From: Bacteroides sp. CAG:1076 | GTDB lineage: Bacteria; Bacteroidota; Bacteroidia; Bacteroidales; Bacteroidaceae | Length of the DNA: 16,595 nucleotides | Reading direction: 5' to 3' | Assembly: GCA_000436795.1 (NCBI GenBank) | Contig: HF993186.1 | Location: 1-16,595, forward strand | Part shown: in pieces, positions 10,033-16,595 of the stretch | How the letters are laid out: every line of letters begins with the position of its first letter | Numbering within the stretch: position 1 is the stretch's first letter | Translations under genes and position numbers: made by a program | Notes under the pieces: generated by a model | What the model was told of the DNA's origin: nothing | Database searches by the model: none | The model's input: the letters and a program-made list of their open reading frames with translations, nothing else

Positions 10033-12315
10033 TTATTTCAAATGATCAAGGAAGTAACGGGTAATATGCTCATGCAAATGAACGCGATCACGTCCCATCA
10101 TGTTATGTCCGTCTTCAGGATAGATGAAGAAGTCAGGATGAGTACCTGCATCGATACAAGCACGCAGGAAACTGATGCTATGCTGTGGAACACAAGTCGG
10201 ATCCATTCCCCCGATAATGATTTCCAAACGACCTTTCAGGTTTCCTGCTTTTAACCGCAGATTAGAACCTTTATATCCTTCAGGGTTTGTTTCTGGAGTA
10301 TCCATATATCTCTCGCCGTACATCACTTCATAGAACTGCCAGTCAATAACTGGACCGCCAGCTACTCCTACCTTAAAGATATCCGGATAAGTCAGCATCA
10401 GGTTTGTTGTCATAAATCCTCCGAAGCTCCATCCATGAACACCAATCTTGTCGGCATCAACGTAGGGGAGTGACTGCAGGAACTTGGCACCTTCTACCTG
10501 GTCTTTCATTTCCTCTACTCCTAAATGGCGGAACGTACAATTTTCAAACTTGATACCTCGATTATCACTTCCGCGGTTGTCAACGGTCAGCATTACATAA
10601 CCTTGTTGTGCCATGTAAAGATCCCATCCACGTGCATCGTAAAAACGAGTATTGTGTATCATCTGTGCGTGCGGACCTCCGTATACGTAAATGATAGCCG
10701 GATATTTTTTGTTCGGATCGAAGTTGACAGGCTTTATCAAACGATAATACAAATCTGTTTCTCCATCCGCTGCTTTAATTGTTCCTATAGTAATTTCAGG
10801 TAAATTATAGCCTTCTTTCAACGGATCGGTTGCAGTAAAGAGGGTTATACCTTTTTTCCCTGTTGTAGGAAGAATACTGATTTCACGTGGAACATCATTC
10901 GAAGTAAAGTAATCGATAAGATAGGTTCCACTGGCTGATAGTTTGGCCTGATGAGTACCGTCTGCTATGCCAATCAATGTACGTTTCCCATTTTTTACAC
11001 TCAGACTGAATATATTAGTCTGCAAAGGAGATATTTCTGTACTTGCAATGATTATTTCCTTACGTGAAGTATTGAAGCCCAAAACATCCTGAACCAGCCA
11101 ATCGCCAGTTGTAAGTGGAGTCGTTTTCAAGTATTCACAATATTGGTCTTCGTTATCCTTACCAGTCTTCCACTCACCTTTCAATTTAGTTTTTGTATCC
11201 ATAAGATACAAATGATTGAAGCCATCACGTTGAGTCTGGTAAATAAATTGACTGTCATCCCAAGGTAGAAATATCAGAGGGTGCTGAGGCTCTACATAGC
11301 GTGTATGCTTTTCTTCGTAGAGTATACCAGTTCTCTTTCCGCTTACAGCATCGTACTGAACGAGCTGTGCATAGTTCTGATCACGGTTCAATTCAATTAC
11401 AAATACACTCTTTTCGTCAGGACTCCAACTGATGTTGGTAAAATAACGGTCAGTAGGATCGCCGGCCTGTAAATAAATAGTCTTACCATTTTTTACATTA
11501 TATATTCCGACTGTTACTTTGTGACTTGTCATGCCGGCCATTGGATACTTGTCGGGCACAAGTTCTGCAATACGGGCTGTCGTATTTACCTGTGGATAAT
11601 CGGTTACCATGCTTTGGTCCATACGATAGAAAGCCAGATATGTACCTTTCGGACTCCAGAAAGTCCCCTTCATGATGCCGAACTCATTGCGATGAACGGC
11701 CTGACCATATACAACATTCTTCTCTGATTCTTGATGCTCTGCAACTTTAGGATTAACCATGCTGCTGAAGTCTCCTTCATGTGCTACATATAAATCATTT
11801 CCGATGGTATAGGCCATGTAACCATTCTCCTTACAGAAGTCAAAATTAGTCGCTCCTTCTCCTTGTATTTTGAATAGGTTGACAATTTTCTTTTTATCGA
11901 AATCATACCACACCATGTATTTCTGTCCGGGAGTACAATCATCATACTGTGTAAAAGTAATTACATTACGGTCACTCCATGGAAGTGAAGCATACATCAG
12001 GGTGCGAAGCGGTTTAATATGTCCTGTAAGTTTATAAGGCATTTCACTGTTTGTTAAAGCCTTGTTTACTTCTTCCAAAGTAACTATTATAGTTTCTTTT
12101 CCGCTTTTAGAATCTATTTTTTTGATATTTTCTATATCTGCACGTACGCATACATCTCCCCACCACTGTAAGCCTGGCAGACTTTTCGGCACAAGATTAT
12201 AGTAATTGCTTCCACCCGGTATGACATCGTTAAGAGTAAAAGCTTTTTTTTCCTGGGCAGATGAGCCAGTTGCAATCATACAGAATAAAGCTATAATTTG
12301 AAAAATTCGTTTCAT
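10033..12315 (-). CDS. Periplasmic S9 family prolyl tripeptidyl peptidase (PtpA/DPP IV type)
   Basis: This serine exopeptidase should release N-terminal peptides after proline. A signal peptide ends near residue 20 (SSA/Q). An N-terminal beta-propeller (about 40-500) is followed by an alpha/beta-hydrolase domain (about 505-760). The triad is S630 in GWSFGG, D705 in GMDPTC and H737 in EDGHNM. The sequence is closely similar throughout to Porphyromonas gingivalis prolyl tripeptidyl peptidase A as I remember it, including VYVYGGPHAQ-type motifs. The two glutamates that bind the substrate N-terminus in PtpA (E205 and E636) correspond to E211 in RNEFGI and E663 in YEVMYGER. I therefore favour tripeptidyl over dipeptidyl activity, without certainty. 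The start lies 8 nt after the rRNA methyltransferase stop, and purD follows after 33 nt. Confidence 0.92.
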   Translation of the reverse strand: MKRIFQIIALFCMIATGSSAQEKKAFTLNDVIPGGSNYYNLVPKSLPGLQWWGDVCVRADIENIKKIDSKSGKETIIVTLEEVNKALTNSEMPYKLTGHIKPLRTLMYASLPWSDRNVITFTQYDDCTPGQKYMVWYDFDKKKIVNLFKIQGEGATNFDFCKENGYMAYTIGNDLYVAHEGDFSSMVNPKVAEHQESEKNVVYGQAVHRNEFGIMKGTFWSPKGTYLAFYRMDQSMVTDYPQVNTTARIAELVPDKYPMAGMTSHKVTVGIYNVKNGKTIYLQAGDPTDRYFTNISWSPDEKSVFVIELNRDQNYAQLVQYDAVSGKRTGILYEEKHTRYVEPQHPLIFLPWDDSQFIYQTQRDGFNHLYLMDTKTKLKGEWKTGKDNEDQYCEYLKTTPLTTGDWLVQDVLGFNTSRKEIIIASTEISPLQTNIFSLSVKNGKRTLIGIADGTHQAKLSASGTYLIDYFTSNDVPREISILPTTGKKGITLFTATDPLKEGYNLPEITIGTIKAADGETDLYYRLIKPVNFDPNKKYPAIIYVYGGPHAQMIHNTRFYDARGWDLYMAQQGYVMLTVDNRGSDNRGIKFENCTFRHLGVEEMKDQVEGAKFLQSLPYVDADKIGVHGWSFGGFMTTNLMLTYPDIFKVGVAGGPVIDWQFYEVMYGERYMDTPETNPEGYKGSNLRLKAGNLKGRLEIIIGGMDPTCVPQHSISFLRACIDAGTHPDFFIYPEDGHNMMGRDRVHLHEHITRYFLDHLK

Positions 12316-12323
12316 CTTTTTAG

Positions 12324-13730
12324 TTATTCGTTCTCTGTATTTTCTTCATTTGGACGGCGACGGTGCATATAACGAGGTGCCGGTGCCTGCTTTGGACGTC
12401 CGTCATCGGTAGATGGGCGTGAGGGGCGGTTCTCACGAGAGAAGTTTTTCTTATCATTTTCTTTACGTTCTGTCCGGAACCCAGGTTTTCTATCTCCTTT
12501 GTATTCCACTCTTTCTGCACGTTTTCGTGGACGTGCTTCGTTTCCTTCCCGCTTGGGCTTAAATTCTTTGTCACTGTTTTCGCTGCGGAAAGTCTTGTAT
12601 TTTCCGTCGAAAATCTGATATTTACGGAATTGACATTCCAGAGAGCCATTGAATAAAGGAACTTTAACCGATGGCTTCAAACCGATTTGATCAAAACACT
12701 CGTCACGATAACTCAATATCCAGGCATCATTTCCACAGAAGGCATGTTTCAAGCGTTCGCCAATCATCTGATATAATCCCAGCAAGTCGTCCGATGAAAT
12801 TCGTTCTCCATAGGGTGGATTGGTTATGATAATACTCTTTTCCTTAGGCTGTTCGAACTGCTGGAACGGCTGTATTTTCAGAATAACATCTTTGCTAACT
12901 CCGGCTGCTTTCACATTATGGGTAGCAATTTCGTTTGCTTTTGGATTATTATCATATCCGTAAATCTTATGCTTAAAGTCACGTTCATTCGAGTCATCAT
13001 TATAAATTGAGTCGAACAAATCCTGATCGAAATCTCGCCATTTTTCGAATCCAAATTCTTTGCGGAATACACCTGGGGCGATGTTACGTGCAATCAGTGC
13101 TGCTTCAATAGGAATTGTTCCAGAACCACACATCGGATCAATTAAGTCACATTCACCTCTCCATCCTGTCATCAGAATCATACCTGCTGCCAATACCTCA
13201 TTCAGTGGGGCTTCTACTTGTTCCTGGCGATATCCACGGCGGTGTAACGATTCTCCAGAACTGTCGAGTGAAAGTGTACAACGGTCTTCTGCAACGTGAA
13301 TGTTGATGGCCAAATCCGGATTGCTAATGCGAACAGACGGACGATTGCCTGTTTTTTCACGGAAATAATCGACTATAGCATCCTTCACTTTGTAGGCAAC
13401 AAATTTTGAATGGCGGAAATCATTCGAGAATACTACGGCATCGACAGCAAAACTGCTCATATTATCTAAGTAATCTTCCCAGGCAATACTTTTGACAGCG
13501 TCGTATACTTCATCGGCTGTTTTTGCTGTAAAATGCTTGATCGGTTTCAGGATGCGGATAGCTGTGCGTAGACAAAAGTTAGCACGATACATCATTGCTT
13601 TGTCACCTGTGAAGGAAACCATACGGCGTCCGATTTCGATGTTTCCGGCTCCCAGTTCGGTGAGTTCTTGTGCCAGTACTTCTTCCAGTCCCTGGAAGGT
13701 TTTGGCGATAAGCTCGAATTCTTGATTCAT
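12324..13730 (-). CDS. THUMP-domain 23S rRNA guanine-N2 methyltransferase (RlmL N-half type)
   Basis: This SAM-dependent RNA methyltransferase corresponds to the N-terminal half of E. coli RlmL, which methylates 23S rRNA G2445. A THUMP RNA-binding domain spans about residues 45-155. The UPF0020 Rossmann methyltransferase domain follows (about 165-375), with DPMCGSGTIP at 198-207 and the guanine-N2 catalytic motif NPPYGE at 304-309. The second, RlmK-like half found in E. coli is absent, as in many Bacteroidetes. Residues from about 381 to 468 form a highly charged, Arg/Lys-rich and Glu-rich low-complexity tail that is probably disordered. I chose the ATG at 13728-13730 (MNQEFEL); a TTG 24 nt further out is weaker. 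It is the first gene of the - strand cluster, with a promoter just upstream. Confidence 0.92.
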   Translation of the reverse strand: MNQEFELIAKTFQGLEEVLAQELTELGAGNIEIGRRMVSFTGDKAMMYRANFCLRTAIRILKPIKHFTAKTADEVYDAVKSIAWEDYLDNMSSFAVDAVVFSNDFRHSKFVAYKVKDAIVDYFREKTGNRPSVRISNPDLAINIHVAEDRCTLSLDSSGESLHRRGYRQEQVEAPLNEVLAAGMILMTGWRGECDLIDPMCGSGTIPIEAALIARNIAPGVFRKEFGFEKWRDFDQDLFDSIYNDDSNERDFKHKIYGYDNNPKANEIATHNVKAAGVSKDVILKIQPFQQFEQPKEKSIIITNPPYGERISSDDLLGLYQMIGERLKHAFCGNDAWILSYRDECFDQIGLKPSVKVPLFNGSLECQFRKYQIFDGKYKTFRSENSDKEFKPKREGNEARPRKRAERVEYKGDRKPGFRTERKENDKKNFSRENRPSRPSTDDGRPKQAPAPRYMHRRRPNEENTENE

Positions 13731-13763
13731 CTTAATTAAATTACGTAATTTCAATTATTTGTG

Positions 13764-13794
13764 CAAAAATATGAATTTTCAGTCAGTCGGTCAA
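13764..13794 (-). promoter_or_regulatory. Bacteroidetes housekeeping promoter for the - strand cluster
   Basis: Read on the - strand, TTG (13794-13792) is followed by 20 nt and then TATTTTTG (13771-13764), which fits the Bacteroides consensus of a TTG/TTTG -33 element, a 19-21 nt spacer and TAnnTTTG at -7. Transcription would begin near 13757, giving a 5' leader of about 25 nt before the rRNA methyltransferase ATG. Confidence 0.75.
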
Positions 13795-13941
13795 CTGTTT
13801 GACAAGGTTTAAAATACTTTTTCTGACAAGCCTATTATTTTCTTTTTTAGTTTATGGCATTTTATATTGAAAAAATCTTTTAGAATGTTTTTCTTCGAGT
13901 GAAGTTGGTTTTGATATTTTAGTAATCAGAAGAAAAAAATG

Positions 13942-13949
13942 TATCTTTG
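13942..13949 (+). promoter_or_regulatory. Putative -7 element (TATCTTTG) for the GH65 gene
   Basis: TATCTTTG matches TAnnTTTG exactly. The -33 region, 20 nt upstream, reads TTTAG (13918-13922), a weak match to TTTG. This predicts an unusually long 5' leader of about 105 nt before the GH65 ATG at 14062. The rest of the 331-nt divergent region 13731-14061 is AT-rich; beyond the two promoters and the short ORFs at 13957-14018 I see nothing identifiable in it. Confidence 0.55.
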
Positions 13950-13976
13950 TCGAAACATGATTATTAGCCGAAAGTA

Positions 13977-14018
13977 ATGCAAATGAAGAATCTGATAGTC
14001 GGAATAAGTACTTTGTAA
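13977..14018 (+). other. Candidate 13-codon leader ORF in the GH65 5' leader
   Basis: The ATG at 13977 opens a 13-residue ORF (MQMKNLIVGISTL). It overlaps the stop of a preceding 6-codon ORF (13957-13977) by one base (TAATG). The peptide resembles the start of a signal peptide, so it could be a leader peptide, a remnant of an older gene start, or chance. It sits between the predicted promoter and the GH65 ATG. Nothing shows that it is translated. Confidence 0.25.
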
Positions 14019-14061
14019 GTTTTGGCAAATAAGAATATACGGAATATTAAAAATTTAGAGC

Positions 14062-16083
14062 ATGAGAATACGTACTTTATGTTTGGTATTGGGTATATTG
14101 TTGTCGGTTGCAGTGGTGAAAGCCGACGAGGAAAGTTTGTGGCAGCTGGAAGCTGTTGATATTCATGCGCCGTATGCTCCGGCTCCGATGGCCAATGGAA
14201 GTATTGGTATTTTGCCCCAGAAGGAGCCTTTTAAAGTAGAGCACGTTATGCTGAATCATGTTTTTGATGCAGCTGCTCCTCATGTGGTGAGTCGAGTGAT
14301 GAGAGGAATTAACCCCTTCTGTTTATCGGTAAAAATAGATGGAGAAGCGGTTGATACGTCGAACATATCCAGTTGGCATCAGATAATAGATATGCGCCGT
14401 GCCATACATCGTACCGACTTGTCTGCATTGAACAAGGCAAATATTTCTTATGAATTATGTGCATTACGTAATTTGCCATATGCTGGTTTGATTCATGTAA
14501 GGATTCAGGCTCGTAAAAATATGATGCTCGAAGTCCGTTCTGCGATGGATATTCCTGATGATTATGCCAAATCTGCAGTCCGTTATCGAGAGATGGAGGC
14601 TGAGGGGCATCCTATGTACATGCTCGAATCGGATGCAACTTCCCGTTGGGGTTATCGTCGGGTGGCTGCTACTTCTTCTTTCCTTTTCGAAGGTAACCTA
14701 ATAAAACCAATATATGATGAGGCAACTCATGAACTTTATTTTTCACTTTCGGTTAAAGAAGGAGAAACATTTTGTTTTTCTTTGATTGGAAGTGTTTGCT
14801 CTTCTCGTGATTTCCTTGATCCTTTTAATGAAGCGGAGCGTCAGGTAATTTATGCGATACACGAAGGTCGGGAAGCTTTAATGCAGGCCCATTATCGTTT
14901 GTGGAATGAACTGTGGCAAAGCGATGTGCGTATAGAAGGTGATGATAATGCACAGCGTATTGTTCGTTTTGCCTTATTCAATTTGTATGCTTCGTGTCGT
15001 GCTGGAAGTAGGCTGAGCATACCGCCGATGGGGCTTTCGTTACAGGGATATAATGGACATATTTTTTGGGATACAGAGTTGTGGATGTATCCTCCTATGC
15101 TTTTATTGAATCAGGATATAGCCCGGTCTATGCTCGATTATCGGTTCGATCGCCTCCCTGCTGCTCGTAAGAAAGCACTATCTTATGGTTATCGGGGAGC
15201 TATGTTTCCATGGGAAAGCGATGATTCTGGTGAAGAGGCAACTCCAACTTTTGCTTTAACCGGACCGTTTGAACATCATATTACAGCTGATATAGGAATT
15301 GCCTGTTGGAATTATTATTGCATAACTCATGACATGCATTGGTTGCAACGTGAAGGTTATCCGCTGCTTAAAGAGATAGCTGATTTTTGGGTAAGCCGTT
15401 CTTCTTATAATCCCGATGGCTCGTATTCTATTCACAACGTAACAGGGGCCGATGAATATGCAAATGGGGTGACTGATAATGCCTTTACAAATGGTGCAGC
15501 TTCACTTGCTTTACAGTACGCTTGTCGTGCTGCTGAAGTTTGTGGTGAGAAAGTTCCTGAAGCGTGGCGGAAAGTTGGAGAAAATATCCGCATTTTACAG
15601 TTTGAAAATGGTGTAACTCGTGAACATGCTACTTATAAAGGAGAGATGATAAAGCAAGCCGATGCCAATTTGTTGGCTTATCCATTAGGTTTAATAACAG
15701 ATGAAAAGCGGCAGAAACAAGATTTGGAATATTACGCTGAGCGTATAGACCAGAAAGACGGTCCTGCCATGTCGTATTCTGTTTATTGTGTTCAGTATGC
15801 TCGTATGGGAGAAGCTGGCAAAGCTTATGAAATGTTCCGCCGTTGTTATGAACCAAATTTGAGAGCACCTTTTGGAGTTATTTCGGAAACTCCGACAAGT
15901 AACAATCCTTATTTTATGACTGGAGCAGGAGGTTTACTGCAGGCTGTGCTGAATGGTTTCTGTGGATTGCAGATTACAGATAATGGCATCGTGCAGCTCC
16001 CTTCAGTACTTCCTCCTCATTGGAAGCGGATAGTAGTTACTGGAGTAGGTCCCGGTAAACAAACTTATATCAGAGAAAGGTAA
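14062..16083 (+). CDS. Secreted GH65 alpha-glucoside hydrolase, kojibiose hydrolase-like
   Basis: GH65 enzymes cleave alpha-glucosides by inversion, either as phosphorylases or as hydrolases. A signal peptide ends near Ala21 (VKA/D). An N-terminal beta-sandwich (about 25-270) is followed by an (alpha/alpha)6 barrel with FWDTE at 335-339, the general-acid motif GADEY (E465), TDNAFTNG shortly after it and KQADA at 531-535. Where phosphorylases have a Ser-rich phosphate-binding loop, this protein reads ISETPTSNN, with E609 placed 144 residues after E465. In Flavobacterium johnsoniae GH65A, an alpha-1,2-glucosidase, I recall acid E472 and base E616, the same separation. This and the export signal favour a hydrolase. 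The physiological substrate is uncertain: kojibiose-like alpha-1,2-glucosides or another alpha-glycoside. Its own promoter lies in the divergent region, and a sigma-factor remnant starts 3 nt after its stop. Confidence 0.85.
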   Translation: MRIRTLCLVLGILLSVAVVKADEESLWQLEAVDIHAPYAPAPMANGSIGILPQKEPFKVEHVMLNHVFDAAAPHVVSRVMRGINPFCLSVKIDGEAVDTSNISSWHQIIDMRRAIHRTDLSALNKANISYELCALRNLPYAGLIHVRIQARKNMMLEVRSAMDIPDDYAKSAVRYREMEAEGHPMYMLESDATSRWGYRRVAATSSFLFEGNLIKPIYDEATHELYFSLSVKEGETFCFSLIGSVCSSRDFLDPFNEAERQVIYAIHEGREALMQAHYRLWNELWQSDVRIEGDDNAQRIVRFALFNLYASCRAGSRLSIPPMGLSLQGYNGHIFWDTELWMYPPMLLLNQDIARSMLDYRFDRLPAARKKALSYGYRGAMFPWESDDSGEEATPTFALTGPFEHHITADIGIACWNYYCITHDMHWLQREGYPLLKEIADFWVSRSSYNPDGSYSIHNVTGADEYANGVTDNAFTNGAASLALQYACRAAEVCGEKVPEAWRKVGENIRILQFENGVTREHATYKGEMIKQADANLLAYPLGLITDEKRQKQDLEYYAERIDQKDGPAMSYSVYCVQYARMGEAGKAYEMFRRCYEPNLRAPFGVISETPTSNNPYFMTGAGGLLQAVLNGFCGLQITDNGIVQLPSVLPPHWKRIVVTGVGPGKQTYIRER

Positions 16084-16086
16084 GAT

Positions 16087-16197
16087 ATGCACGAGATAGA
16101 AGAGGCGTTTATTGAAAAGCTGCGTAAAGGTGATGAGAAGAGGAAAATTTCCTATGAAGGATTTCGAATTTATTTTCTCGATGTTTTTGATAGATGA
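16087..16197 (+). pseudogene. Possible truncated ECF sigma factor N-terminus
   Basis: A 36-codon ORF starts 3 nt after the GH65 stop. Its first half (MHEIEEAFIEKLRKGDEK) has the typical form of the start of Bacteroidetes ECF sigma-70 factors. The next residues (SYEGFRIYFLDVF) loosely recall the region 2 helix that follows, but then a stop occurs and no continuation is found in the other two forward frames. No region 2.4 or region 4 is present. I read it as a remnant left by deletion. ECF sigma/anti-sigma pairs often control glycan loci in these bacteria. A small functional peptide, or chance similarity, is the alternative. Confidence 0.4.
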
Positions 16198-16265
16198 TAA
16201 CTCCTCATTTTTAATTCTTGATATAGAATAAAGTTACAACAACGAGGGACGGTATATTCCTTTGA

Positions 16266-16331
16266 TTATTGGTATTAAAAAAGCCTTTGAATAAAAAATA
16301 AGAAAAACTCATAGATGAACTTATTGGTATT
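16266..16331 (+). repeat. Direct repeat TTATTGGTATT upstream of the fucosidase-like gene
   Basis: TTATTGGTATT occurs at 16266-16276 and again at 16321-16331, 55 nt apart start to start. The 231-nt region 16198-16428 in which it lies has no ORF and is AT-rich. The core TTGGTATT also occurs at 4799-4806 ahead of the sialidase gene. A regulator-binding repeat is possible; in AT-rich DNA chance is also possible. Confidence 0.35.
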
Positions 16332-16399
16332 GCTCTTAAAATACACTTTTGTTAATTGCTTAATCAATAACAGTTATAGGTAAAATGAATTTTAATTCT

Positions 16400-16407
16400 T
16401 ATTTTTG
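16400..16407 (+). promoter_or_regulatory. Putative -7 element (TATTTTTG) for the fucosidase-like gene
   Basis: TATTTTTG matches the Bacteroides -7 consensus TAnnTTTG and lies 21 nt before the ATG at 16429, which leaves a short leader. No convincing TTTG -33 element is seen 19-21 nt upstream, so the promoter may need an activator. Confidence 0.45.
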
Positions 16408-16428
16408 AATTAAATAAATAACGTTTGT

Positions 16429-16595
16429 ATGAATAAGATTAATCAGTTTCTTGTAGCGTGTTCATTGTGTGCTTTTCCTGTTATAGGACAGGCTCAGCAG
16501 GACACTTCCTATTTTGTAAAGCATTTACAGTTTTCTGGAAATGAAAGCATAGATCAGAAAGTAGCGATGGCAGCCCGTCTGGTTCCTTCTCCGCA
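16429..16595 (+). CDS. Secreted protein, probable GH29 alpha-L-fucosidase (3' partial)
   Basis: Only the first 55 codons are in the window. The N-terminus is a signal peptide with probable cleavage after GQA (residue 22). A lipobox-like LVAC at residues 8-11 is too close to the N-terminus to be convincing. The mature start (a short beta-strand-like stretch, then EKVAMAARLVPSP-like residues, here DQKVAMAARLVPSP) resembles the lead-in to the GH29 catalytic domain of Bacteroides fucosidases, where a Pro-Ser/Pro segment precedes the QLAWQ...HFG motif. That diagnostic motif lies outside the window, so the family call is tentative. A fucosidase would fit the host-glycan theme of the flanking genes. 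Confidence 0.5.
   Translation, partial: MNKINQFLVACSLCAFPVIGQAQQDTSYFVKHLQFSGNESIDQKVAMAARLVPSP

Noticed and set aside
13731..13754. TTG start giving an 8-residue longer rRNA methyltransferase
   Set aside because: The ATG at 13728-13730 gives the usual family N-terminus (MNQEFELIAKTFQG), and the TTG lies almost at the predicted transcription start.
13897..13905. CTTCGAGTGAAG-like small hairpin in the divergent intergenic region
   Set aside because: A four-base stem with a four-base loop is expected by chance and is not followed by a T tract.
16450..16461. Lipobox LVAC in the fucosidase-like protein
   Set aside because: It would leave only ten residues before the cysteine, and the hydrophobic core continues past it to a standard GQA cleavage site.

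Overview
The window looks like chromosomal DNA from a gut Bacteroidales bacterium, probably Bacteroides or Phocaeicola. The grounds are moderate GC content, secreted glycoside hydrolases grouped as in polysaccharide-utilisation loci, Bacteroidetes-type promoter elements (TAnnTTTG at -7), a Porphyromonas-type prolyl tripeptidyl peptidase, and few classical Shine-Dalgarno sequences. I recognise the sialidase as very close to known Bacteroides sialidases. The species cannot be fixed from the sequence alone.

Region 1 (1-6475, + strand) is part of a glycan-degradation locus. It holds the C-terminal part of a GH16 endo-glycanase with an F5/8 type C (discoidin-like) domain, then a GH2 beta-galactosidase with an N-terminal ricin-like lectin domain, then a GH33 sialidase. 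Together these suggest attack on sialylated, galactose-containing host glycans such as mucin O-glycans: the sialidase uncaps, the GH16 enzyme cuts inside the chain, and the galactosidase trims the ends. A 65-nt hairpin and a second 22-nt hairpin lie between the GH2 and GH33 genes. A long bidirectional terminator closes the region.

Region 2 (6560-13730, - strand) is a housekeeping cluster of six co-directional genes. In transcription order they are a THUMP-domain 23S rRNA methyltransferase (RlmL N-half type), a periplasmic S9 prolyl tripeptidyl peptidase, purD, a polytopic membrane protein of unknown function, a YqaA/DedA-family membrane protein and mnmD. Gaps are 8 to 33 nt, one pair overlaps by 25 nt, and the only larger gap (purD to the membrane protein, 106 nt) holds a long imperfect inverted repeat. 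A good Bacteroidetes promoter (TTG-N20-TATTTTTG) lies just upstream of the first gene.

Region 3 (13731-16595, + strand) begins with a 331-nt divergent intergenic region that holds promoters for both directions and a candidate short leader ORF. A secreted GH65 enzyme follows, with residues that point to a hydrolase of the kojibiose hydrolase type rather than a phosphorylase. After it comes a 36-codon ORF that looks like the broken N-terminus of an ECF sigma factor. The window ends inside a secreted protein that resembles the start of a GH29 alpha-L-fucosidase. Region 3 therefore also points to glycan foraging.

I found no tRNA, rRNA, CRISPR array, transposase or SusC/SusD pair. I see no clear evidence of an entirely new system. 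The items most worth following are the GH65 enzyme, the ricin-GH2 architecture in its GH16/GH33 setting, and the three intergenic inverted repeats.
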